Of a DNA stretch of 64,000 bases, positions 58,239-64,000 are shown piece by piece. The stretch covers positions 22,561,501 to 22,625,500 of the forward strand of contig NC_084896.1 of NCBI RefSeq assembly GCF_958979055.1, read 5' to 3'. The position numbers were made by a program, and so were the translations under genes. The stretch's first letter is position 1; each line of letters opens with the position of its first letter. The notes beneath the pieces were generated by a model. That model was not told where the DNA came from. It was given only the letters and a program-made list of their open reading frames with translations, and did no database searches. The DNA is from Alnus glutinosa (taxonomy: Eukaryota; Streptophyta; Magnoliopsida; Fagales; Betulaceae).

Positions 58239-58721
58239 ATGGGAATCAGCAAGATTTCGCAAGCCATTGTTTGTGTCCTCAGTTTAACCATGGCCCATCT
58301 CTCCTGTGCCCAAAACACGCCACAAGACTACATAAATGCTCACAACACAGCTCGGTCACAGGTGGGCGTCGGACCTATAACATGGGACGCAAACCTAGCG
58401 GCTTATGCCCAAAACTATGCCAATCAACGTAAGGGTGATTGCAGACTTGTGCACTCCGGTGGTCCTTACGGTGAGAACCTTGCATGGAGCAGTGGTGACC
58501 TCACAGGCACGGCTGCGGTGGCTTTGTGGGTAGGAGAAAAATCCAACTATAATTACAACTCTAATTCATGCGTTGGCGGGGTGTGCGGCCACTATACTCA
58601 GGTGGTTTGGCGGAATTCTGTACGCCTGGGGTGTGCTAAAGTGAGATGCAACAATGGAGGCACCTTCATCGGCTGCAATTATGATCCCCGTGGCAACTAT
58701 GTCGGCCAGAGACCTTACTAA
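58239..58721 (+). CDS. PR1: Pathogenesis-related protein 1 (PR-1), copy C
   Basis: 160 residues, intact and intronless. An upstream in-frame ATG at 58,185 would add 18 residues, but the start at 58,239 is preferred because it matches copies A and B and begins the signal peptide; 58,185 is only about 20 bp after the TATA box. Differences from A include V19A in the signal peptide, T65K, G83W, S86G, A91T, D95A, R99G, E115V and L117G beside the conserved H118. All six cysteines and the [12 protein letters not shown]-terminus are kept. AATAAA lies at 58,829. Likely functional; the changes around E115-L117 sit next to the cavity. Confidence 0.94.
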   Translation: MGISKISQAIVCVLSLTMAHLSCAQNTPQDYINAHNTARSQVGVGPITWDANLAAYAQNYANQRKGDCRLVHSGGPYGENLAWSSGDLTGTAAVALWVGEKSNYNYNSNSCVGGVCGHYTQVVWRNSVRLGCAKVRCNNGGTFIGCNYDPRGNYVGQRPY

Positions 58722-60409
58722 AAGCCTCACGTACATATGTTTTAGGTCCTCGATCAAAGCCTCTATGCTTTTAGAGAGTTACCGTTAAATAAGTCATGTA
58801 TTGACATTTGGGGACATGCATGTACAACAATAAAGCTGTGAGTTTGAAGTAATATTATCAAGAAAAACTTGACATGCCTAAGGGCTTTTTAACCTTTAGC
58901 AAAGCCGACATAAAAATGAATTCAGGTTAATCAGCATAATATATAGTTAGATTTACTTAGACATAAGAGTGAATCAAGCTGCGCCCAGGCCAATCCAGAC
59001 ACACCCTTGGCCAAGTTTATTTTAGCGTAAAATATTTTTTTTTTTTTAAAAAAAAAAATCTCTATTTTTAAGTGTTTAGCTAGCTCTATGTACACAAAAT
59101 AATTATCAACTTCAAATAATTTTCAGTTGCGCGCCAAAAAAAAATAGCATTTACAAGGCGTAAAATGGTTGACGTTTAATTCTCATAATTCTGACATCAT
59201 GTGATCTTGCGATGCCATGTGAAAAGTTATCTCCTTCGAACGGCACATTCTCTGTTCTAACGCGGTTTGCCTTACCATCATGTTTTCCACACTTTTCACC
59301 TAGCTACCACATGTTGCAGATATCTAATCGAACAAACTAAACTTCAATCGGAAATCGACCAAATGATCTCAATTTTTCTAAGTCTCTTCAACCTCCTTTT
59401 GACCCATCTTTTTAACATATTCCCATACTGCATACTTAAACATTTTAATGTGTTATTCCATGCAATTTGATAATATTCTATCATTAGTTTATGTGATCTA
59501 TTTTCGCGAGCAACATAGTGTCATCCGTACTAGGCTCTTTACTCCAAATATTTTTGAAATTTATAAGTCAAATTCTTAACTCCAATCAACCAGATACTTA
59601 ACGGATCGAGTCGTGCATAGTTCTTCATACATTTTATGGCGTGTTCTTTATTTTATTTATTTTTCCAGTAACATATCTTTATTTTTATTTCTCGGGTGTT
59701 GCATGATCAAATATTCAGTGCAGGTCAACATATGGACTTATGCACAGCTGAAGTATATATGGGTGTGGAGTCACTGTGGACTATGTTCCTAAACACAAAG
59801 AATCGATTTCATTCGCTTGTAATATTGCGAAACAAATTCGCCTCTCTAATATGCTGTCAGTAGCAGAGCATATGGTAGTAAAGGATAAGGTGAGATAAAG
59901 TAGTGAAAAAGTATGCACACATATAAGCTAATCACAATCTGACGCCAATATGTGGGGGATCACAAATTGGTACCAAGGTAATCATGGTCAACTAAATTTA
60001 TCATGTGATCAAGTGGGAGATGATAATGTGCATGCCTTAAGGGATGATCACACCATAACAAGTGTAGTCATCTGACTCATCTCCATGAAAGGTGCTTGAT
60101 AACTTTCATGGAGACTAGAAGGGAAACAATGCAATAATGCAACTCTTCATGAAATGTACCTAGTGCTAATAAGGGACCACGAACAATAATCTTGAAAACG
60201 ATCGACCAATTAAGAATTTAGAATGTGTGCATGAGTCCCAGGAGAAAAAAAAAAAAAGGATGAGAAATGATTACACAAGATGTGGAAATGTACAACTTCT
60301 TTTTCTTGCAGAAAATGAGCATGGAATTCTGTTTGACTATTAATATTGAAGTAAAATTATTCAAGTAAAATTTCCACATTGGAAAAAATATGATAATATA
60401 AATTACAGG

Positions 60410-60447
<38 letters not shown>

Positions 60448-61473
60448 GAGAAATCATTACACAAGATGTGGAAATGTACAACTTCATTTTCTTGCAGCAA
60501 ATGAGCAGGGAATACTGTTTGACTATTAATATTAATGTAACACTATATAATTAGCTAGGGTACTGAAAGTCCAACTTCGTGCTCAAGTAACAAAAACATT
60601 ATTCAAGTAAAATTTCCACAATGGAAAAAATATAATAATGGGATAATATAAATTACGAAAATTTTCACTTACCATCATTAATCTTTTATCACTTTTGTAA
60701 TCATAGTAAAAAATGATTATCATTAACTTTAAAATATGTTAATTTAGTGTATCTATCTTTTAATTTTTTTCTATTTCATCATTTCGTTAGAATTTTTCGT
60801 TAAATCCTAACAAAAGGGTGTTAAAATTTCTAAAATACTCCTCCATTTTTCTAGGAAAAAAAAAAAAAAAGAAGGAAAGAATTGCAAGCATTTAGGTGTT
60901 GATCAGGATTTAACGAAATTTTCAAAAAATATATATTCATGAATCTTTGAAAAAATATTTATATTTAAAAAAAAAAAATGCTATTTTGAAAATTTTGACC
61001 AGATTTAACGGAAGAGTGAAATTGAAAAACAATTAAAAGAAATTGAAAGATGATACATTACATTGACACTTTTTAAAGTTTATAGATGGAGAACAATGGT
61101 TTCATTGAGTTCCAATCAAATTCTATTATATTCTTTAGTTATAAGTAGAATATTATGAAAAACAACAATGATTCGTTAGTTATATTTTTTAATATTTTTA
61201 ATTAGTTTTTATTCAACTTTGTTTTTAATTCTAAAGGAAAATGATAAAGTATGAGGTTTCTTCATATGGAAAAAGGAAGAGCATGTGATTTATTTTGAAG
61301 TGTGCACCACCTTCTACTTTGCATGAAGCTTACCGCCAAATGTTCATGTCCAAGGGGGAAGTTTATGCAACTCTAAGTTGCTTAAAATGGCGACATTAGC
61401 AACTTTTAACATTCTAAGTACTTGGTAATAAATAAAATAAAATAAATAAATAAAATTATATCACACTTTTCTC
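58722..61473. other. Spacer between PR-1 copies C and D, including LINE empty site
   Basis: 58,722-59,185 is PR-1 3' flank; 59,190-60,043 equals the pre-LINE spacer; ATGAT at 60,044-60,048 is the unoccupied LINE target. 60,257-60,660 holds a local duplication with a poly-A run of about 33 A (60,411-60,443). 60,690-61,090 resembles the MITE at 33,797. 61,230-61,430 equals 27,130-27,310. No gene. Confidence 0.6.
60257..60660. repeat. Local direct duplication with poly-A between copies
   Basis: GGATGAGAAAT(G/C)ATTACAC, GATGTGGAAATGTACAACTT and GTTTGACTATTAATATT occur in both halves (from 60,257 and from 60,444), separated by the poly-A run. The second half has an extra ~85 bp insertion before AAAATTTCCACA. 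Confidence 0.7.
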
Positions 61474-61481
61474 TATAAGTA
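61474..61481 (+). promoter_or_regulatory. TATA box of PR-1 copy D
   Basis: TATAAGTA lies 48 bp before the ATG, closer than in copies A-C and in unrelated proximal sequence. Upstream of about 61,430 the DNA is shared with 27,130-27,310. Confidence 0.55.
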
Positions 61482-61521
61482 GCCACCATGATCATACGGT
61501 TCTCATCAATCACCTCAGATT

Positions 61522-62004
61522 ATGGATTTGTCTAAACTTTCACTTGTTCTTATTTGCCTTGTGGGCTTAGCCATGGTTCACCCCTCTCTTGCCCAAAACT
61601 CACCACAAGACTACCTCAATGCTCACAATGTGGCTCGAGCACAAGTTGGCGTCCCAAACATCACATGGGACAGCACGGTTGCAGCCTATGCTCAAAACTA
61701 CTCAAACTCAAGGATTGGGGACTGCAATCTTGTGCATTCAGACGGAGCTTATGGGGAGAACCTTGCCAAAGGCAGCGGTTCGTTTACAGGGACAGCTGCC
61801 GTGAACTTATGGGTGGCGGAAAGGCCTTGTTATAACTACAGCTCTAATTCTTGTGTTGGGGGACAATGCTTGCATTATACTCAAGTCGTGTGGCGCAACT
61901 CCGTTCGTCTTGGGTGCGCAAGGGTTCAATGCACTAATGGTTGGTGGTTTGTCACCTGCAACTATGATCCCCCGGGCAATTATGTTGGCCAACGTCCTTA
62001 TTAG
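61522..62004 (+). CDS. PR1: Pathogenesis-related protein 1 (PR-1), diverged copy D
   Basis: 160 residues, intronless; signal peptide 1-24 (VHPSLA), mature start [12 protein letters not shown]. The six conserved cysteines are at 68, 111, 116, 132, 137 and 146, with an extra mature cysteine at C103 (RPCYNY) absent from A-C, so one cysteine may be unpaired. H72, E79, E100 and H118 are kept. The C-terminus is [15 protein letters not shown], so the CAPE-like peptide would be [11 protein letters not shown]. Sequence is clearly older in divergence than A-C and shows a different promoter. Nearby AATAAA at 62,244. Likely a functional paralogue with separate regulation. Confidence 0.94.
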   Translation: MDLSKLSLVLICLVGLAMVHPSLAQNSPQDYLNAHNVARAQVGVPNITWDSTVAAYAQNYSNSRIGDCNLVHSDGAYGENLAKGSGSFTGTAAVNLWVAERPCYNYSSNSCVGGQCLHYTQVVWRNSVRLGCARVQCTNGWWFVTCNYDPPGNYVGQRPY

Positions 62005-62826
62005 TGCAGCTTTAAATCGAATAGAGATTCTCAACAATTTTGCTGCCAAGATTGCTAGTAACAAATGTGAGAGAGATGTTATGGGGCCACCTACCCGAGT
62101 AGGTCTCGAACAACCTGCCCTTATGCTTGGGCAAGTAGACCTTATAAAAACTCTCTCACATTTACTGCAACAATCTAGACAACAAATTGCTGAATAATCT
62201 GAATCCCTTTAAAATCACCTCTAAATCGTGACTTCTAATAGAAAATAAAGATAAATAAAGAATATGTATGATCTCAATAAACTAAGAATTTATATTTTTG
62301 TCCAATAATCCCCTGAAACCATATATTTCATAACACGTCATATCTTTGTACTTATTTTTATTCATCAATCCAAGGTTTCTTAAGCATACTATGGCATATT
62401 TGGATCTTTTATAATATTGTTCGTTTATATATATACCTTTTAATACAATAATTATGTGATAAGTGAACCTTTTTACTTATGTATATAGATTCCTCTTTCT
62501 TTTCTTTTTCATAAAAGTCACCTCGTACTAATGAAAAATAAGCATCTATATTTACCTTATTATTAAAGTTCTATCTTTCAACGCAATTTCAATCCGGCTC
62601 TAAGCAAAATTAACAAGGGCATATAAATTAGAACATATGTGAAAAACTACCTGCTTGTAGTACATGGGATCTTTGTCTTCTTTGACCTTATATAATGTCC
62701 TTCACCATACATGTTAAAACAAGAACTTACGGCTTCCAACCACCACCCTCGCTGTTCGTAGTACTCCAACTAGAAGAAATCTCACAACATCAGTTCTGGA
62801 TCCCGACTTCTTTCACTTGAAAGTTT
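62005..62826. other. 3' region of PR-1 copy D and intergenic
   Basis: A moderately long imperfect inverted repeat lies at about 62,064-62,160 (TGTGAGAGAGATGTTATGG against CTTATAAAAACTCTCTCACA), which could fold in the transcript if the 3' UTR reaches it. The rest is AT-rich with no gene. Confidence 0.5.
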
Positions 62827-63465
62827 TCATGAAAGCTCAACAATCTTAGGTCGCTTTTCTGACCGAGTGACATCTTCGCTCGAAGAATTATCTCGACCAA
62901 ACTTTGACCTTTTGAGTTTCAAATGAGTGCATCTTTTCTCGGCATCATTATCACCGTTGTCATCATCTATGTCGTCATCATCACTGTCATTATCACTGCT
63001 ATCTTCCGAATCTGTTTCACTACTGCTCGCAGCCAATGGAATTATGGACTGATACCCAGCAATTGCAGATTCAGCAGCAGCAACAGCCTCAGGGGTATGA
63101 AGATCAGCAACACCAAGCATCAAATCCTGTTATTAAGATGCGCTTACAAAATCAGTTGTGAATTCAATGATTGCAAGAGTGGGTTTCCTTTTTTTCTGTG
63201 GGGGAACCCAATTACCATTTCAATGATTTCAGATTCATTTCCAGTGAGCACTTCAATATCACAGTTCTCAAAATTGCCCTGCATTTTGGTAAAACGGAAA
63301 AAAAAACAAGTTAGAAGTAAAGCCCAAAAAAAGAAAGACATACTGGAATCCAATAAAACAGTACAGCTAGGGTAAAAGATCCAACAAGCACAACCTTTGC
63401 ACCAAGCTGAAGCCTTTCATTATCTTCTGATATCACTCCTAAGAAGTCTTTAACTTTTCCCAAAA
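62827..63465 (-). CDS. NOPCHAP1/C12orf45-like protein, 3' exons (partial)
   Basis: Three minus-strand exons with AG/GT borders and matching phase: 63,395-63,465 (LGKVKDFLGVISEDNERL), 63,216-63,278 (NCDIEVLTGNESEIIEM) and 62,827-63,126 (DLMLGVADLHTPEAVAAAES, then an acidic Ser/Asp tract and a basic end SEKRPKIVELS). The layout (helical VK-FL segment, GNES-IIEMD segment, acidic tail) resembles plant DUF4598 proteins related to NOPCHAP1, a factor in box C/D snoRNP assembly. The first exon is not visible; 63,717-63,780 is duplicated-unit DNA, so the 5' end may be lost. The assignment is from recall, without a search. Confidence 0.6.
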
Positions 63466-64000
63466 CTGCAGCAAAGGCGAAGAAATTAAGCACTGATTGT
63501 TAGGAAGCATCAGTGTTTTATTTCCTTCCAATTTCCTTTTAATAAAAAAAATTATCCACTGAAAGGTGTTGGGAACTTCAAATCTTCTGGATATATATAT
63601 CAAAATACAGGTATCCATTGTAGAAAGTGAAAGTTTTGGCACCACACAGCTCATTAATCATTTTGGTTATTTGAAATATGCCTGTTTGAACTCTCCAAAA
63701 CACCTCCCCCATTACCTATGTATATTCCACTTACAACAAGAAAGACCACATGTTACCCTCTCTTTGGGAAAAAGAAAACATCGCAGCTAGAAATCTTAGC
63801 TCCTCTCAATGGCCAAGACAAATCCACCTTTATAAACAGTTTTCATGAACTTTAAATTTTGACATCACGACATATATATTCCATGAAAGCTTTCCATTTA
63901 AATTACCACCTTATATTGCAGAGATGAGGACCATGCTTCAACAAGTATACATGATCTTATAATGACCTCCCCATACCCACATTTGCATTAGAAATCAAAG
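63466..64000. other. Window right edge
   Basis: Sequence upstream of the NOPCHAP1-like exons. 63,717-63,780 matches 27,347-27,410 and 55,355-55,420. No first exon or other gene could be supported before the window ends. Confidence 0.45.

Larger units (their letters stand above)
55441..63790. repeat. Segmental duplication, unit 3 (partial and diverged)
   Basis: Shares the PR-1 upstream region, PR-1 gene and 3' flank (to about 59,185), then jumps to sequence equivalent to 19,985-20,857, crosses the empty LINE site (60,044), and continues as 26,742-27,310. PR-1 copy D and the NOPCHAP1-like exons follow, then 63,717-63,780 matches 27,347-27,410. It thus contains a 2.3 kb stretch (61,470-63,716) that units 1 and 2 lack, and lacks about 16 kb that they have. 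Confidence 0.7.

Noticed and set aside
61488-61535. 15-codon upstream ATG frame overlapping the PR-1 copy D start
   Set aside because: It lies only 14 bp after the TATA box start, so it is probably upstream of the transcription start.
61853-62197. 114-codon frame overlapping PR-1 copy D
   Set aside because: Out of frame with an intact, conserved PR-1 gene and without family similarity.
1-64000. tRNA, rRNA or known small RNA genes
   Set aside because: I saw no cloverleaf box A/B pattern or rRNA-like stretch; a tRNAscan or Infernal run would settle it.

Overview
The window is nuclear DNA of a flowering plant, most likely a woody dicot. Supporting signs are intronless PR-1 genes, plant CACTA, hAT, Harbinger-like and LINE elements, LTR retrotransposon remnants, captured fragments of a plastid triose-phosphate translocator (TPT) and a plant fasciclin-like gene, and AT-rich spacers full of (AT)n and poly-A. 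Family assignments come from recognised motifs; no database search was possible.

Layout. The window is a nested tandem array built around a defence gene. Unit 1 (about 618-27,430) and unit 2 (about 27,431-55,440) are near-identical copies of one block. In order, each holds a PR-1 gene, a 12-13 kb CACTA transposon, a spacer, and a LINE. Unit 3 (about 55,441-63,790) is shorter: a third PR-1, the same spacer without CACTA or LINE, then a diverged fourth PR-1 (61,522-62,004). At the right edge lie minus-strand exons of a NOPCHAP1/C12orf45-like gene (62,827-63,465).

Likely functional genes. The four 160-residue PR-1 genes (2,713; 32,433; 58,239; 61,522; all +) are intact, with signal peptide, six conserved cysteines and a CAPE-type C-terminus. 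The NOPCHAP1-like gene is open over three exons, but its 5' end is not seen. Everything else with coding similarity is transposon-derived or broken.

Mobile DNA. The CACTA element (5,641-19,051 and 35,863-48,142) has CACTACAAGAAATTC termini, subterminal GTCGACGCTAAT-type repeats, decayed Tnp2-like and Transposase_24-like genes on the minus strand, and four consecutive exons with introns taken from a TPT gene. A 2.9 kb LTR-like insert sits in that fragment in both copies, so it predates the duplication. After the duplication unit 1 gained a 1.6 kb LTR-like insert (15,515). Unit 2 gained a Harbinger-like element carrying a broken fasciclin-like gene (29,303-30,570), a hAT-like element (30,730-31,799), a solo LTR with perfect 5 bp target duplication (43,563-44,650) and smaller MITEs. 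The LINE (20,863-26,740 and 49,956-54,742) has a matching empty site at 60,044 in unit 3. Comparing the units gives a relative order of insertions, deletions and PR-1 divergence.
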